A stretch of DNA of 64,000 bases from Deltaproteobacteria bacterium (GCA_005888095.1 VBKF01000093.1:37393-101392); one strand, 5' to 3'. Shown: positions 8,764-16,787, counted from the first letter of the stretch. Program-made: numbers and translations. The notes: a model not told the origin generated them from the letters alone.

Positions 8764-9704
8764 GAGGACCGCCCGCCGTTGCCGACCAGGCCGAGGAAGA
8801 TCTCCTCGAGGCCGGGCGCCTCGTGGCGCAGCTCGAGCACCGTCCAGCCGCGCTGCTTGACGGCTTCCCCGGCCGCCCGCGCCAGCTCCGCCTCGCTCGC
8901 ACCCTCGACGACGAACCCGTCGGCCGCCCGCTCGACGGCGAGGACGCCGGGCGCGGCGCCGAGCGCGGCGGCGACCTCGGCCGCGGGACCGTCCACCTTG
9001 AGCACGACGCGACGCCGGCCGCGCAGGCGGTCGCCGAGCTCGTCGGGCGCGCCCTCGGCCACGAGCCGGCCGCGCGCGATGACGATCACCCGCTCGCACA
9101 GCGCCGCCACCTCGGCGATGACGTGGCTCGAGAAGAACACCGTGCGCTCGCCGCGCAACCCCGCGAGCAGCGCCCGCATCTCCACCACCTGGGCCGGGTC
9201 GAGACCGATGGTCGGCTCGTCGAGGACGAGGATCGGCGGATCGCCGAGGAGGGCCTGCGCCAGGCCGACGCGCTGGCGGTAGCCCTTCGAGAGCGTGCCG
9301 ATCCGCCGCCGCGCCACCGCTTCGAGCCCGCAGGCGGCGAGTGCACGCCCGACCGCCTCCTGGTGCGCAGGCCGCGCGATGCGCTTCAGGCGGGCCACGA
9401 AGGTGAGGTACGCCTGCACCCCGAGGTCGGGATAGAAGGGCGCGTATTCCGGGAAGTAGCCGACCGCGCGGCGGCAGGCGAGCGGCTGGCGGGTCACGTC
9501 GTGTCCCGCCACCCTGACCTCGCCCGCGGTCGGCGGGAAGATGCCCGCCAGGATGCGCATCGTCGTCGTCTTACCGGCGCCGTTCGGCCCGAGGAAGCCG
9601 ACGATCTCGCCCGCCCCGACGCGGAACGAGACCCCCGCCACCGCCTCGACGCGGCCGAACGTCTTCCGGAGGTCGCGCACCTCGAGCGCCGGCTCACCGT
9701 GCAT
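8760..9704 (-). CDS. ABC transporter ATPase, GldA/CcmA-like
   Basis: A 314-residue ABC ATPase. Walker A is GPNGAGKT at residues 39-46, the signature is LSKGYRQR, Walker B is ILVLDEP, and the H-loop His lies in FSSHV. The roughly 95-residue C-terminal extension is typical of ATPases that serve ABC-2 permeases. It starts nine bases after the HAD phosphatase stop and overlaps the permease by 4 bp. It powers the GldF/GldG-like module; the sugar-type enzymes upstream share the transcript but need not share the pathway. Confidence 0.92.
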   Translation of the reverse strand: MHGEPALEVRDLRKTFGRVEAVAGVSFRVGAGEIVGFLGPNGAGKTTTMRILAGIFPPTAGEVRVAGHDVTRQPLACRRAVGYFPEYAPFYPDLGVQAYLTFVARLKRIARPAHQEAVGRALAACGLEAVARRRIGTLSKGYRQRVGLAQALLGDPPILVLDEPTIGLDPAQVVEMRALLAGLRGERTVFFSSHVIAEVAALCERVIVIARGRLVAEGAPDELGDRLRGRRRVVLKVDGPAAEVAAALGAAPGVLAVERAADGFVVEGASEAELARAAGEAVKQRGWTVLELRHEAPGLEEIFLGLVGNGGRSS

Positions 9705-9713
9705 CGTGCCCCG

Positions 9714-10358
9714 CTAGGTCAGCCGGCCGAGCAGCTCGGCCGTCAGCTCGTCGAGCGACGCGAGCCGGCAGGCGCAGCCCGTGAAGTCGTTGTCGAAGGT
9801 CAGGTCGTTCGGCACGGCGATCACGGGGATGCCGGCGGCGAGCGCGGCCGCCGCACCTCGCTCCGTGTCCTCCACCACGGCGCATTCCGCCGCCGCGAGG
9901 CCGAGCGCCGCCGCGGCCGCGAGGTAGGCGTCGGGGGCAGGCTTCGCCCGGACGTAATCCTCGCGCGTGATCGTCGGGCGCAGAAACGGCCCGAGACCGA
10001 GCTGTGCGAGGATCAGGTCGACCTCCGCCCGCGCCGTGTTGGTCGCGAGCGCGAGACGGTGACTGGTGGCCAGACGGGCCAGGGCCTCGCGCGCCCCGGG
10101 CATCGGCCGCACGCCCTCCTCGAGCAAGGCGCGGTACACCGGCGCCTTCAGCGCGCGCAGCTCGTCGGGCGCCACGGGCAGGCGGTACGTCCGGCAGGTG
10201 TACTCGGGACCGATGCCGCGGGCGATGAACCACCGCCGGTACTCCTCGAGCCCCATGTCGACGCCGAGCTCGAGCAGCACGCACCGGTAGGCGGCCCAGT
10301 GCAGGCGCTCGGTGTCGGTCAGCACCCCGTCGAGGTCGAACAGCACGGCGCGGATCAC
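9714..10358 (-). CDS. HAD-superfamily phosphatase (beta-phosphoglucomutase/CbbY-like)
   Basis: A 214-residue HAD hydrolase. Motif I is FDLDGVLTDT with nucleophile Asp8 and general acid Asp10; a helical cap follows (residues about 15-85); motif II is the Thr of LATNTARAE; motif IV is the acidic VEDTERGAAAALAAG. The size and cap match the subfamily of CbbY, beta-phosphoglucomutase and sugar-phosphate phosphatases. It lies 16 bases after the FGGY kinase stop, suggesting it dephosphorylates or isomerises a product of that pathway. Substrate unknown. Confidence 0.85.
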   Translation of the reverse strand: MIRAVLFDLDGVLTDTERLHWAAYRCVLLELGVDMGLEEYRRWFIARGIGPEYTCRTYRLPVAPDELRALKAPVYRALLEEGVRPMPGAREALARLATSHRLALATNTARAEVDLILAQLGLGPFLRPTITREDYVRAKPAPDAYLAAAAALGLAAAECAVVEDTERGAAAALAAGIPVIAVPNDLTFDNDFTGCACRLASLDELTAELLGRLT

Positions 10359-10374
10359 GGCGGCTCCCGTCCCG

Positions 10375-11883
10375 TCACAGCACCCAGCCCGTCAGCTTGC
10401 CGTAGACTTCCCGCCACCTGTGATAGCGCTCCTCGTACTCGGCCATCTCCCCCGGCACGGGGTCGACCTGCCGGCGCCGGGTCATCGCCGCCACCGCCTG
10501 CGAGACGTCGGCATGGAGCCCGGCGCCGACCGCGGCCAGGATGGCGCAGCCGAGGCTCGCGCTCTCGACCACGGTCGCGACCGCGAGCGGCACGCCGAGC
10601 GTGGTCGCGAGCAGCCGCGCGAGCGTCGGGCTCTGCGCCATGCCGCCGCTCACGGTGAGAACGGGAATCGGCCGGCCCGTCGCCGCGCTGAGCTGCTCGC
10701 AGTTGCCGCGAATCGCGAAGGCCACGCTCTCGAGAAAGGCATGCAGGATCTCCCCGCGCAGCGGCCGGTCGACGTGCAGCAGCGGGAAGCGGAAGAGCAT
10801 GCCGGCGGGCTTGAGGGGGTTCAACTCGCGCAGGTTGAAGATCACCGGCCCGAGGTGGCAGTAGACCTGCCGCGGTGCGGACTCGAGGCTCCGCATCGCC
10901 TCCTCGGCGCCGGCGTACGCGCTCGCGCCCGACGTGCCGAACATCAGCTCGAGCAGCCAGCGGTAGGCGTCGCCCGTGTCGCCCGCGTTGCTCTCGAGCA
11001 CCCAGCGTTCGGGCACCACGTGGCAGCTCGTCCAGAGGTTGCCGCGCGGGTCGATGAGCGGGCGGTCGATCACCGTCTGCACCGGGCTCGTCGTGCCGAG
11101 CACCGCCCCCGTCTCCCCCGTCTCGTGCACGCCGGAGCCGAGGAGCGCGCTCTCCGTGTCGGCGCCGCCCGCGAACACGGGCGTCCCCTCGGGAATGCCG
11201 GTCTCGGCGGCGGCGCGTGCGGTCACGCGGCCGACGCAGGTGCCCGGCGCGCGCACCTCCGGCAGGATGGCCGGCGGGATGTCGAGCGCGTCGAGGATCT
11301 CCGCCGACCACTCGCGGCGGGCGACGTCGTAGAGCATCGACTCGCCCGCGTTGGAGGGCTCCGCGACGGCGACCCCCGAGAGCAGGTAGGTGATCCAGTC
11401 GTTCAGCATCAAGAGCCGCGCCACGCGCGAGCCGTCGTGGTGCTTGCGATACCAGACGTAGCGCGCGACGGGGAAGATGTAGGGCGGCGCATGGCCGGTG
11501 ATGCGATGGAGCCGCTCGGCGCCGATCCGCTCCTCCACCTCCATCCCCTCCGCGAAGGCGCGCGCATCGAGGTTCGGGCCGGCGTAGAGCACCTCGTCGG
11601 CGGCATCGAGAAAGACGCAGCCCTCCCGCTGGCTGGTGGCGATGACGCCCCGGACCTGCGCGCCGGCCGGCAGCGCGGCGACCGTCGTCCGCGCACAGCG
11701 CGCGAGCGCGCCCCAGAAGGCCCGGGGATCGAGGTCGAAGCCGCGCACGAGGGGCACGTCCGGGTTCGTGAACAGCCGGTAGCGGAACGGCTCCTGCGCG
11801 GACGCGAGCGGACGGCCACCCCGGTCGAAGGCGACCGAGCGGCCGGAGCCGGTGCCGGCGTCGAGTGTGACGACGCAGTCCAC
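10375..11883 (-). CDS. FGGY-family carbohydrate kinase, LsrK-like
   Basis: A 502-residue sugar kinase. The ATP-binding opening LDAGTGSGRSVAFD, the QREG and NLDARA segments, and an SNAGESMLYD block resemble autoinducer-2 kinase LsrK more than xylulokinase or glycerol kinase. The catalytic Asp lies in GGAD mid-protein and the C-terminal SGGMAQSPTLARLLA helix is the second phosphate-binding site. No AI-2 transport genes are nearby; the neighbours are a 2-hydroxyacid dehydrogenase and a HAD phosphatase, so a sugar or sugar acid is as likely a substrate. It starts seven bases after the dehydrogenase stop. Confidence 0.85.
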   Translation of the reverse strand: MDCVVTLDAGTGSGRSVAFDRGGRPLASAQEPFRYRLFTNPDVPLVRGFDLDPRAFWGALARCARTTVAALPAGAQVRGVIATSQREGCVFLDAADEVLYAGPNLDARAFAEGMEVEERIGAERLHRITGHAPPYIFPVARYVWYRKHHDGSRVARLLMLNDWITYLLSGVAVAEPSNAGESMLYDVARREWSAEILDALDIPPAILPEVRAPGTCVGRVTARAAAETGIPEGTPVFAGGADTESALLGSGVHETGETGAVLGTTSPVQTVIDRPLIDPRGNLWTSCHVVPERWVLESNAGDTGDAYRWLLELMFGTSGASAYAGAEEAMRSLESAPRQVYCHLGPVIFNLRELNPLKPAGMLFRFPLLHVDRPLRGEILHAFLESVAFAIRGNCEQLSAATGRPIPVLTVSGGMAQSPTLARLLATTLGVPLAVATVVESASLGCAILAAVGAGLHADVSQAVAAMTRRRQVDPVPGEMAEYEERYHRWREVYGKLTGWVL

Positions 11884-11890
11884 GGTGCGC

Positions 11891-12892
11891 TCAGCGCCGC
11901 CCGTCGAGCACGGCCGGGTTCGCGATCCAGCGCGGCCGCTCGCCGCGCAGATAGCGCTCGATCGCGTCGACGACGATCGCGCTCTGATGCCGCACGACGT
12001 CGACCGTGGCGCCGCCGATGTGCGGCGTCACCACGACCGACGGCAGGGCGAGGAAGCGGTGGCCGGGACGCAGCGGCTCGTCGCTCAGGACGTCGAGCGC
12101 CGCGCCCGCGAGCCGCCCGTCGCGCAGCATCTCGTAGAGCGCGTCCTCGTCGGCGAGGTGCGCACGCGCCGTGTTGATCAAGAACGCCGAGGGCTTCAGC
12201 ATGGCAAGCCGGCCGCGGGAGAGGAGCCCGTGCGTCTCGGGCATGAGCGGCGCGTGCAGCGACACGATGTCCGCCTCGCGCAGCAGGTCGTCGAGCTCGA
12301 CCAGCGCGACGCCGGGCGGCACCTCGGCGGGATGCGGATCGGCCGCGATCACGCGCGCCCTGAACGCGAGGAGCCGTCTCGCCACCTCGCGCCCGACGGC
12401 GCCGAGGCCGACGAGCCCGATGGTGAGGCCGCCGAGCTCGAACCCGGTGAAGCTCGTGTAGAGCGCGAGGAAGTCGGCCGCGCTCTCGAGCCGGACATCC
12501 CCTCCGCGGAACGCCTCCTGGATCGCGGGCAGCCGCCGGGCGAGCATCAGCATGAAGGCGAGGGTCAGGTCGGCGACGGCGTCCGCGTTGCGCCCCGGGG
12601 CGTGGAACACCGGCACGCCCTTGGCGGTGGCCAGCTCGAGGTCGACGTTCACCGGGTCGCCCCGGCAGCAGCCGATCATGCGGAGCCGGCACCCGTTCAG
12701 CACCTCGGCGTGCACCAGGTCCGCCTCGACGATCAGCACGTCGGCCCCGACCTCGCGGATGTGGGCGGCGAACTCGGCGCCGTCGAAGTGGATCGTCCCG
12801 CGCTCCTTCCAGTCCTCGTGCACGACCTCCATGAGGCGTTCGAGGCGCGCCCGTGCGCGCGGGTCGAAGGAGGCCGTGATCAGGGCCCGCAT
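11891..12892 (-). CDS. D-2-hydroxyacid dehydrogenase, NAD-binding (SerA-like)
   Basis: A 333-residue D-isomer-specific 2-hydroxyacid dehydrogenase. The Rossmann motif is GLVGLGAVGREVA, followed by the NAD-ribose Asp in AADPHP. The catalytic Arg is in NTARAHL, the Glu in DVLSDEP and the His in VTPHIGG. There is no C-terminal ACT domain. It reduces a 2-oxoacid or oxidises the hydroxyacid in the cytosol. Its place between a TetR regulator and the FGGY kinase, with seven-base gaps on both sides, indicates a sugar-acid or C3/C4 acid pathway under local control. Confidence 0.88.
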   Translation of the reverse strand: MRALITASFDPRARARLERLMEVVHEDWKERGTIHFDGAEFAAHIREVGADVLIVEADLVHAEVLNGCRLRMIGCCRGDPVNVDLELATAKGVPVFHAPGRNADAVADLTLAFMLMLARRLPAIQEAFRGGDVRLESAADFLALYTSFTGFELGGLTIGLVGLGAVGREVARRLLAFRARVIAADPHPAEVPPGVALVELDDLLREADIVSLHAPLMPETHGLLSRGRLAMLKPSAFLINTARAHLADEDALYEMLRDGRLAGAALDVLSDEPLRPGHRFLALPSVVVTPHIGGATVDVVRHQSAIVVDAIERYLRGERPRWIANPAVLDGRR

Positions 12893-12899
12893 CGGCGTT

Positions 12900-13457
12900 T
12901 CAGGCCGCCAGCAGCCGGTGCACCAGCTCGATCACGTGCCGGCGCACCTGCTCGCGGATCGGGGCCGTGTGCACGCTGCCACCGAGGAGGCTCCGATAGG
13001 CGGTGCTGTCGAGCAGGTAGACGAGCAGCACGGAATGCACGGAGAGCATGAAGAGGCGCGACTCCGCATCGCTGAACGGGCGTCCGAGCCGCGCGAGCCA
13101 CGCCGAGAACTGCTCCCAGCTCGGAGCCAGCACGTCGCGCTCGATGCCGAGGTCGGCGTCCGCGTCGTCGATGATGCGGCGCAGGAGGAGCTTCGGGACG
13201 TTCGGATTGCCCGCGAAGAAGTCGAAGAGCGCCCCCATGGCGACGTCGACGACGGCCCGCCGGTCGCGGCGGCGGCCGAGGAGCGGTGGCAGGGTGTTCT
13301 CGAGCAGGTCGACGATCTGGTCGAAGACGTTGCGAAAGACGGCGAAGTAGAGCGTCTCCTTCGATTCCCAGTGATAGTGGAGGCTCGAGATGTTCACCCC
13401 GGCGCGCGCCGCGATGTCGCGCGTCGAGGCACCCTCGTAGCCCCTGGCGGCGAACAC
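12900..13457 (-). CDS. TetR-family transcriptional regulator (N-terminus extends past first usual start)
   Basis: A TetR regulator, 185 residues from the first usual start, a GTG. The helix-turn-helix is clear (TRDIAARAGVNISSLHYHW) and a ligand-binding C-terminal domain follows. The typical first helix (TKARILGAAEE) is encoded in frame upstream of this GTG, so the real protein almost certainly begins earlier. Between the GTG and the next in-frame stop there is no ATG, GTG or TTG; a CTG at 13520 is the best candidate. It heads an eight-gene run reaching 6129, and a palindromic operator candidate lies just upstream. Confidence 0.85.
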   Translation of the reverse strand: MFAARGYEGASTRDIAARAGVNISSLHYHWESKETLYFAVFRNVFDQIVDLLENTLPPLLGRRRDRRAVVDVAMGALFDFFAGNPNVPKLLLRRIIDDADADLGIERDVLAPSWEQFSAWLARLGRPFSDAESRLFMLSVHSVLLVYLLDSTAYRSLLGGSVHTAPIREQVRRHVIELVHRLLAA

Positions 13458-13548
13458 CTCCTCAGCCGCCCCGAGGATGCGCGCCTTGGTCGAGCCCGGC
13501 GCCTCACGCGCCTTCTGCAGCGCCGATTTGATCCCGTCACCCGCGGTG

Positions 13549-13564
13549 ATTCAATCGATTGACC
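13549..13564. promoter_or_regulatory. Palindrome TCAATCGATTGA, likely TetR operator
   Basis: TCAATCGATTGA at 13551-13562 is a perfect 12-bp palindrome placed where the TetR transcript would begin, just downstream of its predicted -10 box. This is the usual site for autorepression by TetR proteins. A close relative, GTCAATCACTTGACC, lies at 5177-5191 upstream of the amidohydrolase. Binding by this regulator is inferred from position and symmetry only. Confidence 0.5.
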
Positions 13565-13569
13565 CAGAC

Positions 13570-13599
13570 GCTATCGCGCGTGCCCGCGGGAGTTGTCAA
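13570..13599 (-). promoter_or_regulatory. Promoter for the TetR-led operon
   Basis: On the minus strand TTGACA (13599-13594) is followed after 18 bp by GATAGC (13575-13570). The predicted start of transcription falls inside or next to the palindrome at 13551-13562, which suits repression. The -35 box stands back to back with that of the divergent gene. Confidence 0.45.
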
Positions 13600-13605
13600 G
13601 GTCGG

Positions 13606-13635
13606 TTGACTCCTCCCGCGCGCGCTTCCCATACT
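13606..13635 (+). promoter_or_regulatory. Promoter of the nucleotidyltransferase gene, leaderless arrangement
   Basis: TTGACT at 13606-13611 and CATACT at 13630-13635 are separated by 18 bp. The ATG at 13641 begins five bases after the -10 box, so transcription should start at or next to the first codon. Confidence 0.45.
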
Positions 13636-13640
13636 CCGGC

Positions 13641-14270
13641 ATGGGAGCGGGCCGGGCGTACGAGGACGAGCTGCGTGCCTCGTTGGACACCATGCTGCGG
13701 GAGGCAGGGGACTACTTCGCCATGGGAGGCCGCCTGCACGAGACGGTGCGGCGGCTCGCGTCCCGCCTGGAGGCCGAGGGGATTGCGTATGCGCTGCTCG
13801 GGGCAATGGCGCTCGGCCGGCACGGCTACGTCCGGATGACGGACGATGTCGACGTGCTGCTCACGGGCGAGGGCCTCGAGCGGTTCCGCGAGCGGCTGGC
13901 AGGCCGTGGCTACGTCGGCACGCACCCAGGGGCGACGCGTTCGTTCCGCGACACGGAGTCAGGTGTTCGCGTCGAGATCCTGGTGACCGGCGAGTACCCG
14001 GGGGACGGGAAGCCCAAGGCGGTCGCGTTCCCTGATCCGCGCGCGGCGGCAACCGAGGTAGAAGGGCTGCGCGTTCTTACGCTCCCCAGGCTCGTCGAAC
14101 TCAAGCTCGCCTCCGGGATGAGCGCCCCGCACCGCCTGCGGGATCTTGCCGACGTCCAGGAGATCATCAAGGCCCGCCAGCTCGATGACGGGTTCGCTCT
14201 CGAGCTGGACCAGAGTGTTCGTCCGACGTACCTCGACCTGCTGCGCGCCGTACAATCCGCGCCCTCGTAG
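13641..14270 (+). CDS. Nucleotidyltransferase-fold protein (MNT/AbiEii-like)
   Basis: A 209-residue protein with a probable nucleotidyltransferase core: a LLGAMALGRHGY helix-loop followed by MTDDVDVLL, which fits the paired catalytic acids of the Pol-beta fold (D-x-D). A later LPRLVELKLASGM segment with basic residues is typical of the DUF6036/AbiEii-like group. Such proteins act as toxins, antitoxin-like modifiers or tRNA-modifying enzymes, but there is no partner gene here to fix a role. The ATG at 13641 is chosen because promoter hexamers end five bases upstream. Confidence 0.65.
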   Translation: MGAGRAYEDELRASLDTMLREAGDYFAMGGRLHETVRRLASRLEAEGIAYALLGAMALGRHGYVRMTDDVDVLLTGEGLERFRERLAGRGYVGTHPGATRSFRDTESGVRVEILVTGEYPGDGKPKAVAFPDPRAAATEVEGLRVLTLPRLVELKLASGMSAPHRLRDLADVQEIIKARQLDDGFALELDQSVRPTYLDLLRAVQSAPS

Positions 14271-14323
14271 CACACGCTGAGCCGCCGTCCGGCCGCGCCA
14301 TACGCGCGCCGCCGGCGCAGCCC

Positions 14324-14974
14324 TCAGTGAACGATCTTCTTGCGCAGCGCGAAGCGCACGATCTCCGCAGTGTTGTGGAGATCGAGCTTCTCCATGATGT
14401 GCTTGCGGTGCGTCTCGACCGTGTTGATGCTGACCGACAGCAGCGCCGCCACTTCCTTGTTCGTCTTCCCCTCGGCGATCAGCTGCAGCACCTCGCGCTC
14501 GCGGTCGGTGAGCAGCGCGAGGTTGTCCTCCACGTCCTGTCCCGCGGCGTCGCCGAGATACCCTTCGAGCAGGACCTTCGACACCGCCGGGCTGAAGAAG
14601 GAGCCGCCGCGTCCGATGGCCTTGATGGCCTTCAGCAGGTCCAGGTCCTCGGAGTCCTTCAGCAGATAGCCGCGCGCGCCGGCTTTCAAGGCCTGACGGA
14701 CGTACACGTCGTCGGCATGCATGGTGAGGATGAGGACCCTCGTGCCGTCGTTGCGCTTGATGATCTGGCGGGTGGCCTCGATGCCGTTCAGCTCCGGAAG
14801 GGCGATGTCCATGACGACCACGTTCGGATGGATGCGCTGCGCGAGCTCGGTCGCCGTGCGGCCGTCGCCCGCCTCGCCGACGATCTCGATCTCCTCGTCG
14901 GACTCGAGGAGCCGCCGCAGGCCCTGTCGCACGACCGTATGGTCGTCAACCAAGAGGACTCTGATCTTTCCCAT
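14324..14974 (-). CDS. NarL/LuxR-family response regulator
   Basis: A 216-residue response regulator. The receiver has the acidic pair VDDH at residues 9-12, the phospho-acceptor Asp56 in VVVMDIALPE, the switch Thr/Ser in ILTMHAD and Lys in YLLKDS. A GerE-type helix-turn-helix covers about residues 147-211 (LTDREREVLQLIAEGKTNKEVA). No histidine kinase is adjacent. Its start overlaps the coiled-coil gene by 29 bp, placing it third in an operon with a lipid A acyltransferase. Confidence 0.93.
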   Translation of the reverse strand: MGKIRVLLVDDHTVVRQGLRRLLESDEEIEIVGEAGDGRTATELAQRIHPNVVVMDIALPELNGIEATRQIIKRNDGTRVLILTMHADDVYVRQALKAGARGYLLKDSEDLDLLKAIKAIGRGGSFFSPAVSKVLLEGYLGDAAGQDVEDNLALLTDREREVLQLIAEGKTNKEVAALLSVSINTVETHRKHIMEKLDLHNTAEIVRFALRKKIVH

Positions 14975-15365
14975 GATGCTTGCCTTCCCGGCTGCTTCTC
15001 ACCACGGCTGGCTGGTCAGCCGCTGGCAGAGGTTCCCTCCCCTGTTGGTCCCTTGTCAAGGCCTCTTTCGATGCCGTCCTTTGGCGGGCCTCCCTCCCCC
15101 CCTCGCACTCCGCCAGCCGCCGGGCGAGCTCCTCGGCCCGCGCCTCGTGATGCCGCAGCGCGGCGATCTCCTTTACCATGGCGGCGAGCCTGCGGTCGGC
15201 AGCGCGGCGCGTCGACTCGAGCTGCTTGGCATGTCGGCGGCGCTCGGTCTCGAGCGCCGCCGAGAGGCGCGCGACCTGACTTTCGAGCTCTTGCACGGTG
15301 CGCGCAGGCGGCGTCGTACGGGCGGGCTTCCGAGGCGGCTTGGCCGGTGGACGACGGGACGGCAC
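14946..15365 (-). CDS. Small basic coiled-coil protein
   Basis: A 139-residue protein with a Pro/Arg/Lys-rich N-terminal tail (about 22 residues), a long central coiled coil (about residues 25-90; VQELESQVARLSAALETERR and onward) and a charged, probably disordered C-terminus. The GTG start at 15365 lies one base after the TGA of the acyltransferase, and the 3' end overlaps the response regulator by 29 bp. This tight packing is the main evidence that it is a gene. I do not recognise a family. The GC-rich C-terminal frame partly duplicates the antisense of neighbouring genes, so the exact end carries some doubt. Confidence 0.6.
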   Translation of the reverse strand: MPSRRPPAKPPRKPARTTPPARTVQELESQVARLSAALETERRRHAKQLESTRRAADRRLAAMVKEIAALRHHEARAEELARRLAECEGGREARQRTASKEALTRDQQGREPLPAADQPAVVRSSREGKHHGKDQSPLG

Positions 15366-15366
15366 G

Positions 15367-16362
15367 TCAGTACAGCCGCGGCGCGCCGGGCGGCCGCGTC
15401 TTCCACCGTTTGTGCATCCAGAGCCACTGCTCCGGATGGCGCCGGACCATGTCCTCGAAGACGGCCGAGAAGCGCTGCGTGTTGCGCACGACGTCGGCTC
15501 GGGGATCGCCCGTCCGCTCGACCTGCATGATCGGCAGGACGTGCACCCGATGGCGGGCGCTCCGTCCCTCGCGCACGATGAAGGCGGGGACGATCGGCGC
15601 GTCGGTCCTGAGCGCGATGCGCGCGAGGCCCGCGTTGGTGCTCGCCGGGACACCGAAGAAATCGACGAACACGCCGAGCCCGCGCGTCGAGTTCTGGTCG
15701 AACGGCAGCACGAGCAGCCCGCGCTCGTGCAGGGCCGCGAGCACCGCGCGCGCCGCGTGACGCTTGCGGATCGTCCGGGTCCCGGCGCGGGCACGGAGCG
15801 CGTTCAGCCATCGATCGAGCAGCGGGTTGGCGATCGTGCGATGCACCATGTGGACGGGGTGTCCGCGCATGCCATGCGCGAAGACGAGGAGCTCCCAGTT
15901 GCCGAAGTGGCCGCTCAGCACGAGCACGCCCGTGCTTCGTTCCCACGAGGTCGCCTCGCGCCACCATTCCTCGTCGGCGAAGCGGACCATGTCGCGCAGG
16001 CGCTCGGCCGAGAGCCGCGGGAGATGCGCAAGCTCGACCGCCATCCGGCCGAGGTTCAGGAACGACGCGCGCAGGATGCGGCGCCGCTCGCGAATGGGCT
16101 TCTCGGGGAACGCGATCTCCAGGTTTCGCATCCCGACGCGGCGATGCCGCCGATCGAGCAGGTAGGCGACCAGGGCTGCGAGTTCGCCCACGCGCAGCGC
16201 GGCCCCGAGCGGCAACGCCGCGAGCGCGCCGAAGGCCGCACGGAGCGCGAGGTACTCGAGCCAGTCGCGCCCACCTGGTTGCGACTCGCCGCCCACCGTG
16301 GCGCGCATGCGGCGACGCCGCGCCGGCACGGGAGCGAGCGTCCGCTCGGCGATCGCGGCCAT
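15367..16362 (-). CDS. Lipid A biosynthesis lauroyl/myristoyl acyltransferase (LpxL/HtrB-like)
   Basis: A 331-residue member of the LpxL/LpxM family, which adds a secondary acyl chain to Kdo-lipid A at the inner face of the inner membrane. The HX4(D/E) catalytic motif is GHFGNWE (His152, Glu157). A hydrophobic N-terminal segment (about 40-70) follows a basic tail, and the QNSTRGLGVFVDFFG block is typical of the family. The ATG lies at 16362; an internal Met19 is an alternative start. It leads an operon with the coiled-coil protein and the response regulator. Presence of this gene argues for a classical LPS outer membrane. Confidence 0.88.
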   Translation of the reverse strand: MAAIAERTLAPVPARRRRMRATVGGESQPGGRDWLEYLALRAAFGALAALPLGAALRVGELAALVAYLLDRRHRRVGMRNLEIAFPEKPIRERRRILRASFLNLGRMAVELAHLPRLSAERLRDMVRFADEEWWREATSWERSTGVLVLSGHFGNWELLVFAHGMRGHPVHMVHRTIANPLLDRWLNALRARAGTRTIRKRHAARAVLAALHERGLLVLPFDQNSTRGLGVFVDFFGVPASTNAGLARIALRTDAPIVPAFIVREGRSARHRVHVLPIMQVERTGDPRADVVRNTQRFSAVFEDMVRRHPEQWLWMHKRWKTRPPGAPRLY

Positions 16363-16424
16363 GGCGGCCGTCTACATGACGGTACCCCTCCCCTGCAAGG
16401 CGCAATCAACGGGGCGACGTTGGG

Positions 16425-16543
16425 TTGCCTTCCGCCGAGGCGCTGTGGTATCGGTTTTGGTGCTCGCTGGTCGTTGAGGAGAAGGCAGTTCCGTCTGACC
16501 CTCAAGTTATCCGGCGCAGTCAGTAATCAGGGAGGACGCAACT
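16425..16543 (+). promoter_or_regulatory. Promoter and leader of the cold-shock gene
   Basis: TTGCCT at 16425-16430 and TATCGG at 16449-16454 form a weak promoter with an 18-bp spacer. It would give a 5' leader of roughly 80 nt, a length often seen for cold-shock genes whose leader controls translation. A strong AGGGAGG ribosome site precedes the GTG at 16544. The promoter call is by eye. Confidence 0.3.
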
Positions 16544-16747
16544 GTGGCCCAAGGTAAGGTGAAGTGGTTCAACAGCCAGAAGGGGTACGGATTCATCACC
16601 ACCGACGAGGGTGAGGACGTGTTCGTGCATTACTCGGCGATCGGGGGCTCGGGCTTCCGGACGCTCGAGGAAGGGCAGCGCGTGTCGTTCGAGATCACGC
16701 AAGGTCCCAAGGGCCTGCAAGCGGCCAACGTCAGCAAGGTCGCTTGA
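16544..16747 (+). CDS. Cold-shock protein (CspA family)
   Basis: A 67-residue single cold-shock domain. RNP1 is KGYGFIT (residues 13-19) and RNP2 is VFVHYSAI (26-33); the opening GKVKWFN and the closing GLQAANV are family hallmarks. It binds single-stranded RNA and DNA and acts as an RNA chaperone. The start is GTG at 16544, preceded at eight bases by AGGGAGG. It is monocistronic, with paired hairpins after its stop and the alcohol dehydrogenase converging from the other strand. Confidence 0.97.
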   Translation: MAQGKVKWFNSQKGYGFITTDEGEDVFVHYSAIGGSGFRTLEEGQRVSFEITQGPKGLQAANVSKVA

Positions 16748-16748
16748 C

Positions 16749-16787
16749 GGCGCCCGGGCGCCCCGCGCGCGACTCTGCCGCGCGCGG
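16749..16787. terminator. Two GC hairpins between convergent genes
   Basis: The 14-bp palindrome GGCGCCCGGGCGCC (16749-16762) is followed by CCGCGCGC (16763-16770) pairing with GCGCGCGG (16780-16787). They fill the gap between the cold-shock gene and the converging alcohol dehydrogenase. No T-run is present on either strand, so any termination would rely on the stems alone or on another factor. Confidence 0.35.

Noticed and set aside
13594..13611. Inverted repeat GTCAA-N6-TTGAC in the TetR/nucleotidyltransferase gap, first read as a second operator
   Set aside because: It is explained by two back-to-back -35 boxes, TTGACA on the minus strand and TTGACT on the plus strand, belonging to the divergent promoters.
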